The notes beneath the pieces were generated by a model, which was not told where the DNA came from, searched no databases, and saw nothing but the letters and a program-made list of their open reading frames with translations. 36,027 nt of DNA from Pseudonocardia sulfidoxydans NBRC 16205 (lineage in GTDB: Bacteria; Actinomycetota; Actinomycetes; Mycobacteriales; Pseudonocardiaceae), in the NCBI RefSeq assembly GCF_007989085.1, contig NZ_BJVJ01000062.1, forward strand, positions 1 through 36,027, written 5' to 3'. The translations under genes were made by a program, and so were the position numbers. Numbering within the stretch: the stretch's first letter is position 1; each line of letters opens with the position of its first letter. Below are positions 22,441 to 29,418 of the stretch, piece after piece.

Positions 22441-22625
22441 GTGCTGGAACTGCGGCTCGTCCCAGCACGGCCCGCTCGGGGTCCCGCAGGGACCGGCGGG
22501 GGTCCCGGCTCGCCGGACCGGGTGTGATCGCGCCAGCGACCCCGCAGGGGCTCGTCTCACCCGTGTCGGTGCGCGCGCGGGTTCATCGCCGGCTCGCCCC
22601 GAGCGGGGTGTGCTGCCTTCGGGCG
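22441..22625 (-). ncRNA. Conserved leader element, copy D
   Basis: The blocks are: block 1 GTGCTGCCTTCGGGCG at 22610-22625; block 2 GGGTTCATCG at 22579-22588; the hairpin core TCTCACCC (22555-22562) with GGGTGTGA (22520-22527); mini-hairpin GTCCC-GCA-GGGAC at 22481-22493; block 5 GGAACTGCGGCTCGTCCCAG at 22446-22465. CAGCAC (22463-22468) pairs with GTGCTG of block 1 (22610-22615). It can also pair with GTGCTGG at 22441-22447 in a local hairpin next to the ribosome site, so two exclusive structures are possible. The distance of block 2 to the start codon is 163 bases. Confidence 0.55.
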
Positions 22626-22724
22626 GTTCCGGTGCAGCTCACCCCGAAGGTCTCCCGGGAGACCCATCGCTCGGTCCGCGTCGCCTCCCGCTCCCAGCCC
22701 GAACGGTCGAGGCATCCTGGTGCG

Positions 22725-22898
22725 GTGACCGAACAGCCGATCCGCACCGTCCGTGAGTTCGTCCGCGCGGCCGGCCTGTCCGAGGAAAGGGCCGAACGCC
22801 ACCGCGCGGCTGGAGCACTCATGCTCGACGGCGAACCGGTGACCGACCTCGACACACCCGTGCCCGACGGCAGCAAGGTCCACGTCGCCGGATCGTGA
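22725..22898 (+). CDS. S4-like RNA-binding mini-protein
   Basis: The product is 57 residues from GTG 22725. VREFVRAAGLSEERAERHRA, then AGALMLDGEPVTDLDTPVPD and GSKVHV resemble the S4 fold: helix, turn, helix, and the strand pair of the type V-NG-x-V-x-D ending in G-x-x-V-x-V. S4 domains bind structured RNA. There is no clear Shine-Dalgarno sequence, so a leaderless transcript is possible; longer in-frame versions to 22524 have poor composition. It reads away from leader D on the opposite strand. The assignment is by pattern only. Confidence 0.5.
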   Translation: MTEQPIRTVREFVRAAGLSEERAERHRAAGALMLDGEPVTDLDTPVPDGSKVHVAGS

Positions 22899-22946
22899 GC
22901 GGGGCGCGGGCCTCGTACCAGCATTCCCGCGGCCCACCACATGACC

Positions 22947-22959
22947 CATAATCGAATGT
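22947..22959 (+). promoter_or_regulatory. Probable -10 box of a leaderless gene
   Basis: CATAAT at 22947-22952 lies 7 bases before the ATG at 22960, in a local AT-rich patch. This spacing puts transcription start at or next to the ATG. Confidence 0.45.
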
Positions 22960-23382
22960 ATGTTCGAGATGAAGGATGCAGTGCCCGACGTCCTTGCAGT
23001 GCCCGACGTCCTGGACAGCATGGACCCGGCCGTCCGTCGCTGTGACCCACCAGTACAAGTATGGGTGGACCTCGCCGCCCTCACTCAGCAGCAGCGATAC
23101 GGGCGCGGCAGCCGCCGTGGCGGGGTGTTCGTGGGCGGCGCCGTCCGGGCGATCATGTGGGCCCAGATCATGACCGAGCGGGGGTTCTGGCTCGCAGCCC
23201 TCACCTGCGAGCTGGAGCGCGGAGGCCGGCCGATCCTCACCGCCCCGGCTGTCGCCCCCGAGTGGGCCATCACCCGGCGCTGGCCGGGCTCCGAGCGCCG
23301 CCTCCTGGGCAAGGCCAGCGACCGGCCGACACTCGCCCAGACGCGCGCGCAGCGCCGTCCGGGCGGCGCTGCGCGCCCCTGA
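22960..23382 (+). CDS. Hypothetical 140-residue protein
   Basis: It starts at ATG 22960 with no ribosome site but a -10-like CATAAT 7 bases upstream. The N-terminus contains a short duplication (VPDVLAVPDVL). The middle, PPVQVWVDLAALTQQQRYGR and GVFVGGAVRAIMWAQIMTER, is amphipathic, and the C-terminus is basic (AQTRAQRRPGGAARP). No domain recognised. Codon use matches the surrounding genes. Confidence 0.55.
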   Translation: MFEMKDAVPDVLAVPDVLDSMDPAVRRCDPPVQVWVDLAALTQQQRYGRGSRRGGVFVGGAVRAIMWAQIMTERGFWLAALTCELERGGRPILTAPAVAPEWAITRRWPGSERRLLGKASDRPTLAQTRAQRRPGGAARP

Positions 23383-23590
23383 ACAGCCTGCCTGACCACC
23401 GTTCCTGAACGGCGCTACGGCCCGCCGTGATCAGAGTTGAGGCGGTCGACCAGCCCTGTGCGGACCGCCCCAGGGGCCGCGGGTTCACGTTGAACTCGTC
23501 GAGTCGTGCCCCAACTTGGCCTTCGCCTCGACCGCCCGGACCCGTGTGTCCCTGAAGAAGGCCCCTGGGCAGGGTGCGGGTCAGAGACGG
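23383..23590. other. Intergenic sequence, possible gene remnants
   Basis: About 200 bases between convergent genes. A minus-strand frame across 23488-23560 reads VRAVEAKAKLGHDS, which looks protein-like but cannot be extended or named. No terminator hairpin as strong as those in the minus-strand units was seen. Confidence 0.3.
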
Positions 23591-24169
23591 TCACCCGGCG
23601 CCGGTCCCGCGCTGTGCGGCTCCGTCACGGGCAGCTCCGTCACTGCCTGCTGGTTCCGGGGGATACTCCGGAGCTCCGATGCCTTCCCACTCGCGGGCTC
23701 GGTCAGCGAAGGTGGCGAGTGCGGCGACGGTCTCGGCGGACAGGCCGTGGGCGCGGATGGCGAGGTCGCGCACGGCGGGGTCGTGCAAGGCCGCGAGCAG
23801 CGCCAGGTCCTCCCGTAGCGGCGCGTCGTCGACGAAGAAGTAGGCCAGCGGCATGCCGAAGGCGGCAGCGATGGCCTCGAGCGCGCGAATGGTGGGGTTC
23901 TTGGCCCCGTTGTGGCGCAGCTGCCAGACATGACTGGGGGAGATCGAGTACCCGGCCGCGGCAGCGCGTTCGGCGATCTCGGGATGGGTGTACTCGCGCC
24001 CGAGACCCCCGGCAGGCTTCACCGTGGCGAACAAGCGCTCGACCAGCTCCGGCACGGTCGGCGATCGCGAGTGGGCAGCCCCGCCTGCGCGGGTAGGAGT
24101 CGACCCCGCCGGGGCAGTGGATGGAGGGTCGACAGGAGGGCAGCCCTGATCGGGTGATCCTGGGGCCAC
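23591..24169 (-). CDS. EspR-like XRE-family regulator (second copy)
   Basis: The product is 192 residues from GTG 24169, where AGGAGG lies four bases upstream. The first 45 residues are Pro/Ala-rich. The core is VPELVERLFATVKPAGGLGR, then EYTHPEIAERAAAAGYSISP and SHVWQLRHNGAKNPTIRALE with AIAAAFGMPLAYFFVDD, the same extended XRE helix-turn-helix plus FF-x-D-D junction as the gene at 1866. A helical C-terminal domain (LREDLALLAALHDPAVRDLA) follows. It is divergent from the membrane coiled-coil gene at 24522 across a 350-base region that probably contains its operators. Confidence 0.8.
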   Translation of the reverse strand: MAPGSPDQGCPPVDPPSTAPAGSTPTRAGGAAHSRSPTVPELVERLFATVKPAGGLGREYTHPEIAERAAAAGYSISPSHVWQLRHNGAKNPTIRALEAIAAAFGMPLAYFFVDDAPLREDLALLAALHDPAVRDLAIRAHGLSAETVAALATFADRAREWEGIGAPEYPPEPAGSDGAARDGAAQRGTGAG

Positions 24170-24521
24170 GGCGCCTCCTATGTTCTGTCGTCGACCGAGC
24201 GCTAGACAGCAGCAGTGTCGACCATGATCACCCTGTTTGGCCGAACACCCCCCGATCAGGGTCACGTTTGGTAACTCCAGGAGCCGTCACCGCAGTCGTG
24301 CTGATCCGAACGAGCGGTAGCATGAGCGCCGACTCACGGTCGGTAGTACCCGCGCGGCGCGACTCCGGCTCCGACCCCGCCCGGCACGGTCACCGCTGGC
24401 CAGGCCACGTTTGCATGATCGTGCCGTTTCAGTCGAAAATGGGGATATCTGTTCAGCGTGACCGGCATCAGCCGTCGTTAGTGGCGGCCCGGTGCCGGGT
24501 TGTGCGTGACTGGAGGGCGTC
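24170..24521. promoter_or_regulatory. Divergent promoter region
   Basis: This region of 352 bases separates the XRE gene and the gene at 24522. ATCACCCTG at about 24228 is echoed by CAGGGTCAC at about 24256, flanking TTTGGCCGAAC, and a second GTTTGG follows, so an operator dyad is plausible. The right part has AT-rich segments (GTCGAAAATGGGGATATCTG at about 24433) that could hold the plus-strand promoter. No gene is supported. Confidence 0.4.
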
Positions 24522-26057
24522 GTGGATCGGCCGCTGTGTGCGTTGCCCGGCTGCACGCAGATCGTGCCCGCCGTCGTCGAGGGTCGCCCACCCCGGCGCT
24601 ACTGCAGCCCCGACCATCACCGTGAGCACCGCGCTGTGCGGCGTGGAGCGTCTGCGGGGGTAGCCGAGGTAGCGGCCACCGCCCCGGCCGGATCGTCTGC
24701 TCCGACACCGGTTGGTGGGGACGCACCGGCGGGATCGTCGACCCCTCGTTGTTCGAGCATCGTGATGGCCGCGGATGCGCTTCGGAATCTGCCCTCGACA
24801 CGGGGCCAGATCCACCAGCGGCGGTTCGCGACCGACGCCCAGCGCCGCGCGGAGCTCAAGCGACTGCAGGCCGCCCGGGTCGCCCGCGGCCGTCGCGTGC
24901 GGCGCCTCGTCGGGGTGGCCGCGGCGATGGGTGTGTTGGCCACCGGGGGCACGGTCGTGGTCAAGAACCTGCCCGCTGTGTTCGACCCTGACCATGTTCC
25001 GCGGGCCGTCGCTCAGGCCGACTGGGAAGCCCAGGCCAAGATCTCGCTGGCCTCGATCGATTCCCAGCTCACCACCATCACCGCGACCGAGGCGGTATGG
25101 GACAGCCAGATCGCCGCGCTCTATCCCGGCGCGGTCCCGGCGGCGGTGACCGCGATGCTGGATCGCAAGACTCTGCTTCAGCAGCAACGCGCAGCGTTGC
25201 AGGGCCAGCTCGCCACCCTCGACCAGCTCGCAAGCACCCAAGAGCAGCTGGCCGCCCTGGACCGGCAGATCGCCGAGATCACCACGATGCTCGACGCTCT
25301 CCCCGCCGGCAGGCTGACCCCCGACCAGCAGCTTGTCCGCAACTCGCTGACCGAGCGACGTGATCTGCTACGTCAGCAGCGCTCTGCCCGCCAAGACGAC
25401 CTCACCCGGCTCCGGCAAGGCGTGCAGTCCGCGGAGACTAGCCCGATCCCGGACCCGACCGACCAGACCAGCGCCCTGACCGCGCGGGTCTTGGACTTGC
25501 GCGAGCACCGCCCGACCCGGTCGCCGAGCGGGCAGCCACCGAGGCCTCCGATCACCAGCGACAGCGACCGCCGTGACGCCGCGGTCCTGGCCGACGGAGC
25601 CTCCTCACAGGCCCGTAAGCCGGTAACTCCGATACGACCGGTCACCGACACCGTCTCGGGGACCAGCGACGCGGTGACCCAACCGGTACGCGACCTGGCC
25701 GAAAGCTCGTCTACCCCCCGCCGCGCCAGCAGCACCGACAACTCCGGCTCCAACTCCGACTCATCCCGCTCCGGCTCATCCGACTCCGGCTCTTCCGGGT
25801 CGGGTGGCTCGGGCTCCTCGGGGTCGGACTCCTCGGACTCCTCCGGGTCGGGGTCGTCGGCGACGAAGGCGGCGAGCGCGCCGAGCACATCTGATTCCTC
25901 CGACTCCGGGGATTCCGGATCGGGCGGGTCCGGTGGCTCGGGCTCCTCGGGAGGCAGCGGGATGTCCGCGGCCGATGCGTACCGCATGGCGATGAACACC
26001 CCGCAGGGCCGGATGGCTTCCGGAATCGGGCGCATGTCCGGTTCACCCATGGGCTGA
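24522..26057 (+). CDS. Membrane-anchored coiled-coil protein with N-terminal zinc finger
   Basis: The product is 511 residues; GTG 24522 has GGAGG five bases upstream. Residues 5-40 contain CALPGC...RRYCSPDHHREH, a C-x4-C...C-x3-H pattern like the short zinc finger of actinobacterial helix-turn-helix proteins. Basic residues (LKRLQAARVARGRRVRRL) precede one membrane segment, LVGVAAAMGVLATGGTVVV, at about 127-146. Residues 165-300 form a long coiled coil (LLQQQRAALQGQLATLDQLA, IAEITTMLDAL, RRDLLRQQRSARQDDLTRLR). The rest is Ser/Gly/Asp low-complexity sequence ending in MSAADAYRMAMNTPQGRMAS. Topology suggests a cytosolic zinc finger and an outside coiled coil on a serine-rich stalk. Function not recognised; a conjugation or surface role is possible. 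Confidence 0.7.
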   Translation: MDRPLCALPGCTQIVPAVVEGRPPRRYCSPDHHREHRAVRRGASAGVAEVAATAPAGSSAPTPVGGDAPAGSSTPRCSSIVMAADALRNLPSTRGQIHQRRFATDAQRRAELKRLQAARVARGRRVRRLVGVAAAMGVLATGGTVVVKNLPAVFDPDHVPRAVAQADWEAQAKISLASIDSQLTTITATEAVWDSQIAALYPGAVPAAVTAMLDRKTLLQQQRAALQGQLATLDQLASTQEQLAALDRQIAEITTMLDALPAGRLTPDQQLVRNSLTERRDLLRQQRSARQDDLTRLRQGVQSAETSPIPDPTDQTSALTARVLDLREHRPTRSPSGQPPRPPITSDSDRRDAAVLADGASSQARKPVTPIRPVTDTVSGTSDAVTQPVRDLAESSSTPRRASSTDNSGSNSDSSRSGSSDSGSSGSGGSGSSGSDSSDSSGSGSSATKAASAPSTSDSSDSGDSGSGGSGGSGSSGGSGMSAADAYRMAMNTPQGRMASGIGRMSGSPMG

Positions 26058-26084
26058 CGGCCCGGCCTCGGTGACCGGCCTGCG

Positions 26085-26351
26085 ATGATCAAGGTGGTGT
26101 CGAGCGCAGTGGTGTCGAGCGCGGGAGCCTACGAGCCAGACCGCCAAGATGAGCTGATGGGCGATGCCGAGGCGGTCGGCGGGCGGGCGTTCGTCCACGA
26201 GGTGACCTACCTGGCCACCGAGCTCACCACTCGCGACTTCAGCTGGTCCGGGCACGGCCCGGAGCCTGCGGGGTATCGGCAAGCGTGGCTCGATCACGTA
26301 CAACAGATCATCGCTGATCGGCGGGCTCAGCTGCGGCCTCGCCAGGGCTGA
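26085..26351 (+). CDS. Hypothetical 88-residue protein
   Basis: It starts at ATG 26085, 27 bases after the previous gene; ATG 26157 is an alternative. The N-terminus holds a repeat from duplicated DNA (two copies of GTGTCGAGCGC). From residue 25, MGDAEAVGGRAFVHEVTYLA then TELTTRDFSWSGHGPEPAGY and a helical end VQQIIADRRAQLRPRQG look like a genuine small protein. No family recognised. Confidence 0.5.
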   Translation: MIKVVSSAVVSSAGAYEPDRQDELMGDAEAVGGRAFVHEVTYLATELTTRDFSWSGHGPEPAGYRQAWLDHVQQIIADRRAQLRPRQG

Positions 26352-26839
26352 CACCCGACGACCAGGGGATGATCTTCAGTACCTGGACAAGGTGATCGCC
26401 GTGCCGCCGATTCCGGCGCCGCCACGTCTAGTCTATGACATTCATCACTGCCAGGCTATTTACGCACGCACGGCACTACTGACCGCTACGCCACCAATAG
26501 TCTGTTCGGTACCGAACGAACCCACTCGGATCAGTGATGGTGTTACACGTTCTGCCGACTGCTGCATTGAGTCGCAAGACCAGTGCGCGCTGGCGCTCAC
26601 CCGGCACGCCCAGTTCGGCACCGCACGACCAGGCGTTATTCGGCGCTTGCAGAGTGCGAGCATCCAAGAAGTTTGCATGTGCAATCGTTTAACGGTCACC
26701 TCTGCCGCTCGCTGCAACGAGACCATGACTCGCAGGCCACCACCAATGGCGGATATGGCGAACACTCGGGAGATGCTGAGCTTCAGACCGCGCAGGTTGC
26801 GCAACTCTGCACCGAACGAGCACAAGAAGAGAGGCCCAC
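26352..26839. other. Lower-GC intergenic region
   Basis: This stretch of 488 bases has clearly less GC than the flanks and no frame with coding character. It contains a perfect 14-bp palindrome GTTCGGTACCGAAC at 26504-26517 and AT-rich patches such as TCTAGTCTATGAC at about 26427. It probably contains the promoter of the secreted-protein gene at 26840 and may include decayed foreign DNA. Confidence 0.45.
26504..26517. promoter_or_regulatory. 14-bp perfect palindrome
   Basis: GTTCGGTACCGAAC reads the same on both strands and lies isolated in low-GC non-coding DNA, followed by another GAAC. A dimeric repressor site is likely, but no partner is known. Confidence 0.35.
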
Positions 26840-27412
26840 GTGCTTCGTCGCTTGGCAATTTTCACGGCAGCAACTGCCGTCATGCTCGCAGGATTCGCTG
26901 GGCAAGCGAATGCGGCAACGTCGAATCCGCAGCCGCCACCCGCCGCCGGCTCCGACGTCAAGCTCGCACCGAATGGGAAGGTGGATAATCCCGATACTCA
27001 CAAGACAGGGCCGGCAAAGTCAACGCTGACTGGCGCTGACAGCAGCAGCCCGAAGGGAGGAGTGACCACCCAACAGGTTGCTCCGAACCCCTACGGATGC
27101 TATGGGCAAACGGATTTTCCGCACCAGTCGAGCGGGGACGCGAGCACTCATTCGCGCACAGTCTGCTCCATCAATCTGGTCGAGCTTCGCGTAACGAATG
27201 ACATGTACCGCGGTCGCTGGTACGGGCCGGAGTACCTGGCATCCGGGAGCAACTTCCGAAACTACGCTACGAGCAGCAACGATGCGGTAGCGCGCTGGCG
27301 TTGCGCAGGGGTCGGAATCTACACCTACGAGACGGATTCGAACCATTCCGCATTTGACGGCGGGCAGTGGTACTACGGCGGCACCACGAACAACGCCAGG
27401 TTCAACTGCTGA
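26840..27412 (+). CDS. Secreted cysteine-containing protein
   Basis: The product is 190 residues from GTG 26840, with AGAGAGG upstream. It has a Sec signal peptide, MLRRLAIFTAATAVMLAGFA then GQANA with predicted cleavage after residue 25. A polar linker rich in Pro/Ser/Lys follows (about 26-80). The C-terminal domain has four cysteines (YGCYG, TVCSI, WRCAG, final C), spaced for two disulfides, and many aromatic residues (YRGRWYGPEYLASGS, YYGGTTNNARFNC). No catalytic motif was recognised. The codon third positions are less GC-rich than in the plasmid core, suggesting recent acquisition. Confidence 0.65.
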   Translation: MLRRLAIFTAATAVMLAGFAGQANAATSNPQPPPAAGSDVKLAPNGKVDNPDTHKTGPAKSTLTGADSSSPKGGVTTQQVAPNPYGCYGQTDFPHQSSGDASTHSRTVCSINLVELRVTNDMYRGRWYGPEYLASGSNFRNYATSSNDAVARWRCAGVGIYTYETDSNHSAFDGGQWYYGGTTNNARFNC

Positions 27413-27421
27413 TCAATGAAG

Positions 27422-27787
27422 TTAGAGAGGAAATCCGCGGTCCCACTCATTTCCACTGGAATCTTGAACGGTGACTCGCTCGAATCGGCCGGTGATCTCA
27501 GCAACCCAATGACGTCGTCCGACCTGGGCGACCATTAATGACAGCCCGGCGCTCTTTCCAGCATGAACACGGATCTGAGGGAGCGCCGGGCTGTCGCCAT
27601 TTACAATTTGGCCATAGATGTACGAGACCGATTCCTTGCGCGTTGATGCAGTATTGCCTCCTTCCACTAGCGTGAGACCGTGTGTCTCGACTGCCGTGGC
27701 TGAGCCCGTCTTCGTCAAAATCTCAAATGAGTGATCAGAGGTCTCACGGAACGTCGTGCCACTATGAGGCAGCTCTATCGAGGCCAT
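27422..27787 (-). CDS. Hypothetical small beta-rich protein
   Basis: The product is 121 residues from ATG 27787 (MASIELPHSGTTFRETSDHS). The sequence alternates polar and hydrophobic residues, e.g. VSYIYGQIVNGDSPALPQIR and WVAEITGRFERVTVQD, as in a beta sandwich. It has no signal peptide. The start lies only 23 bases from that of the divergent lipoprotein gene and lacks a ribosome site, so the two promoters would have to overlap the opposing genes. The gene is therefore less certain than its neighbours. Confidence 0.45.
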   Translation of the reverse strand: MASIELPHSGTTFRETSDHSFEILTKTGSATAVETHGLTLVEGGNTASTRKESVSYIYGQIVNGDSPALPQIRVHAGKSAGLSLMVAQVGRRHWVAEITGRFERVTVQDSSGNEWDRGFPL

Positions 27788-27810
27788 ACCAACCCCCAAG
27801 GAATGTGCGA

Positions 27811-28410
27811 ATGCTCCGTCGATCGTTTCGCAGCCTAGCAGCCGTGCTCACCGCCTCGGTAGTGGTTTCGCTAGCTGTGGGCGCGTGCGCTCCTGGAAAT
27901 GAGATTCAGCCCGACACCACGTCGGCTAGCGTTCCGCTATCTCAGGTCGACCTATCGCCAGAGATCGCGCCGAACGCTTTCCTAGATGCCCAACCTGGCC
28001 TACTTCTCTCGAAAGATTGGGTCACTCACGGCAAATATGAATTGCTGAGGCCGGCTCAGCAGCTGGTCTGGCCAGAGGCGTCAGTGGCGAGTGGTGAAAT
28101 CAAGCTCGACACGAGAAGTGAGCCGGTGCGCCTTGATCTGAGATACATTCTCGATGAGCTTCCGGCAAGTGGCGTTCCTCGGGACGATCCCCTGGTTCAA
28201 TCGTGCTCGACAAATGCATCCACGGAAGACCGAGCTTCCTGCACTCTGGTCGAACGAGGTGATGCCGTTGCGGTGCAATTCTTGGCACCCAAGGCAGCCA
28301 AAGCTGTCATCCTCAACGCTGCTTGGTTCGCCTCGCCCACCGACCGCGGCAGTCTCACCGATGCTCCAGGCTTGAACAGCATTTCGGTCGGCTGGCGCAT
28401 CAAGGGGTGA
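27811..28410 (+). CDS. Putative lipoprotein
   Basis: The product is 199 residues; ATG 27811 was chosen because AAGGA lies 8 bases upstream and because it begins a lipoprotein signal, MLRRSFRSLAAVLTASVVVS then LAVGAC, where C28 would be lipidated. The mature part contains VRLDLRYILDELPASGVPRD, two cysteines (VQSCSTNASTEDRASC) and a C-terminal strand region AKAVILNAAWFA. No family recognised. It belongs to the same lower-GC patch as the secreted protein at 26840. Confidence 0.65.
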   Translation: MLRRSFRSLAAVLTASVVVSLAVGACAPGNEIQPDTTSASVPLSQVDLSPEIAPNAFLDAQPGLLLSKDWVTHGKYELLRPAQQLVWPEASVASGEIKLDTRSEPVRLDLRYILDELPASGVPRDDPLVQSCSTNASTEDRASCTLVERGDAVAVQFLAPKAAKAVILNAAWFASPTDRGSLTDAPGLNSISVGWRIKG

Positions 28411-28455
28411 CGCCGGCGATTTCTGGCCGAAGAGGGAGGGCCGAGCAGGCGAAAA

Positions 28456-28719
28456 TCAGTGACCGTTTACGTTGTAGGAATTGGAGAGTAGTTCCGCGGC
28501 CAAATCGCGCAGGCCTGCTACGGCCGAGAATCGCGGGTCGTCGGCTGGGGCGTGGCCGTCGGCCTTGGCCTTGTCCCACATGGCGTTGACGTGGTCAAGC
28601 AGTGCCTGTCGGGCAGCAGACTGCGCGTCGAGCGCGTCTTGATTCAGCTGGCCGAGCGCAATCAGGTCGTGCGGGGTGAACCCGTCACACAACTCGAGGG
28701 CCATTTCCTGGTGATTCAA
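28456..28719 (-). CDS. Hypothetical helical protein
   Basis: TTG 28719 with GGAGG close upstream gives 87 residues; a frame to 28782 and an internal ATG (MALELCDGF) are alternatives. The sequence is helical and acidic: GFTPHDLIALGQLNQDALDA then QSAARQALLDHVNAMWDKAK and VAGLRDLAAELLSNSYNVNG. It could be an accessory helical bundle protein. No family recognised. Confidence 0.5.
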   Translation of the reverse strand: MNHQEMALELCDGFTPHDLIALGQLNQDALDAQSAARQALLDHVNAMWDKAKADGHAPADDPRFSAVAGLRDLAAELLSNSYNVNGH

Positions 28720-28795
28720 AACCCCTCCAGCGCTTTCCACTGAATCATCGTGCCAGTATTTGCCCCGCCGTGCCCAGGACAAGTAGCCAGTGGTG

Positions 28796-29401
28796 TTATC
28801 TGCGGCTGCGGAGGGCGGCCAGGATGCCGAGGCGGCGGGGGTGGCGGTCGCGGTCGGGGTCGAGGATGTGCTGGGCGAGGATGCGCCCGGTCAGTTCGGC
28901 CTCGCGTTCGCAGCGCCACTCCGGTGAGCCGGGCTGGAACGGTTCCCCGCAGCGTCCGATGAGGGTGGTGATGGTGGCCGGGGTCAGGCGTAGCCCGTGG
29001 GCGAGCTCGGTGAGTGGTTGCGGGTTCGCCGGTGCGCCGTGAAGTTGGTGCTCGCAGATCATGTGACCGAACTCGTGACAGGCGACCACGGTGCGCGCGA
29101 ACGGGCTGGTACGCCGGTCGACCCAGATCAGGTCGTAGGCGGCACGGCCTGCCACGGCAGGTCGGGGGCTCCACAGCCCCGCGGGGAGCCCGGCGATGCC
29201 GGGGTCGCTGATCTGGACCTCGATGTCGCGGCCGCGCACGGTCTGCATCTGCAGCCGCAGCTCATCGAGGGTGTCGGGTAGCTCGGGGAGCACCTGACGC
29301 AGCCGGCGCTGGCAGCGCGCCAGCATCTGCTGGTCGGACTGGTCGGGCTCTGCGGTCTGTCGTTCGCCCGGGCCGGGGTACTGCTCGGCGGTGCTGCTCA
29401 C
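28796..29401 (-). CDS. ImmA/IrrE-family metallopeptidase-like protein
   Basis: The product is 201 residues; GTG 29401 follows AGGAGA. The zinc-peptidase motif VVACHEFGHMICEH is at about residues 106-119 and a downstream CEREAELTGR supplies the third ligand, as in ImmA/IrrE (COG2856) peptidases. The upstream AAYDLIWVDRRTSPFARTVV matches the strand preceding the motif. ImmA-type proteins cleave or inactivate XRE repressors in mobile elements. It is the last gene of an operon with an XRE regulator and a MAB_1171c-type membrane protein, with 17 bases between it and the latter, so it may control that regulator. The pairing is family knowledge; the target is inference. Confidence 0.85.
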   Translation of the reverse strand: MSSTAEQYPGPGERQTAEPDQSDQQMLARCQRRLRQVLPELPDTLDELRLQMQTVRGRDIEVQISDPGIAGLPAGLWSPRPAVAGRAAYDLIWVDRRTSPFARTVVACHEFGHMICEHQLHGAPANPQPLTELAHGLRLTPATITTLIGRCGEPFQPGSPEWRCEREAELTGRILAQHILDPDRDRHPRRLGILAALRSRR

Positions 29402-29418
29402 GATGGCTCTCCTGGCTG

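Noticed and set aside
26392..27029. Overlapping frames in the 26352-26839 region
   Set aside because: None has a ribosome site, domain or consistent codon bias, and they run into the signal-peptide gene in other frames.
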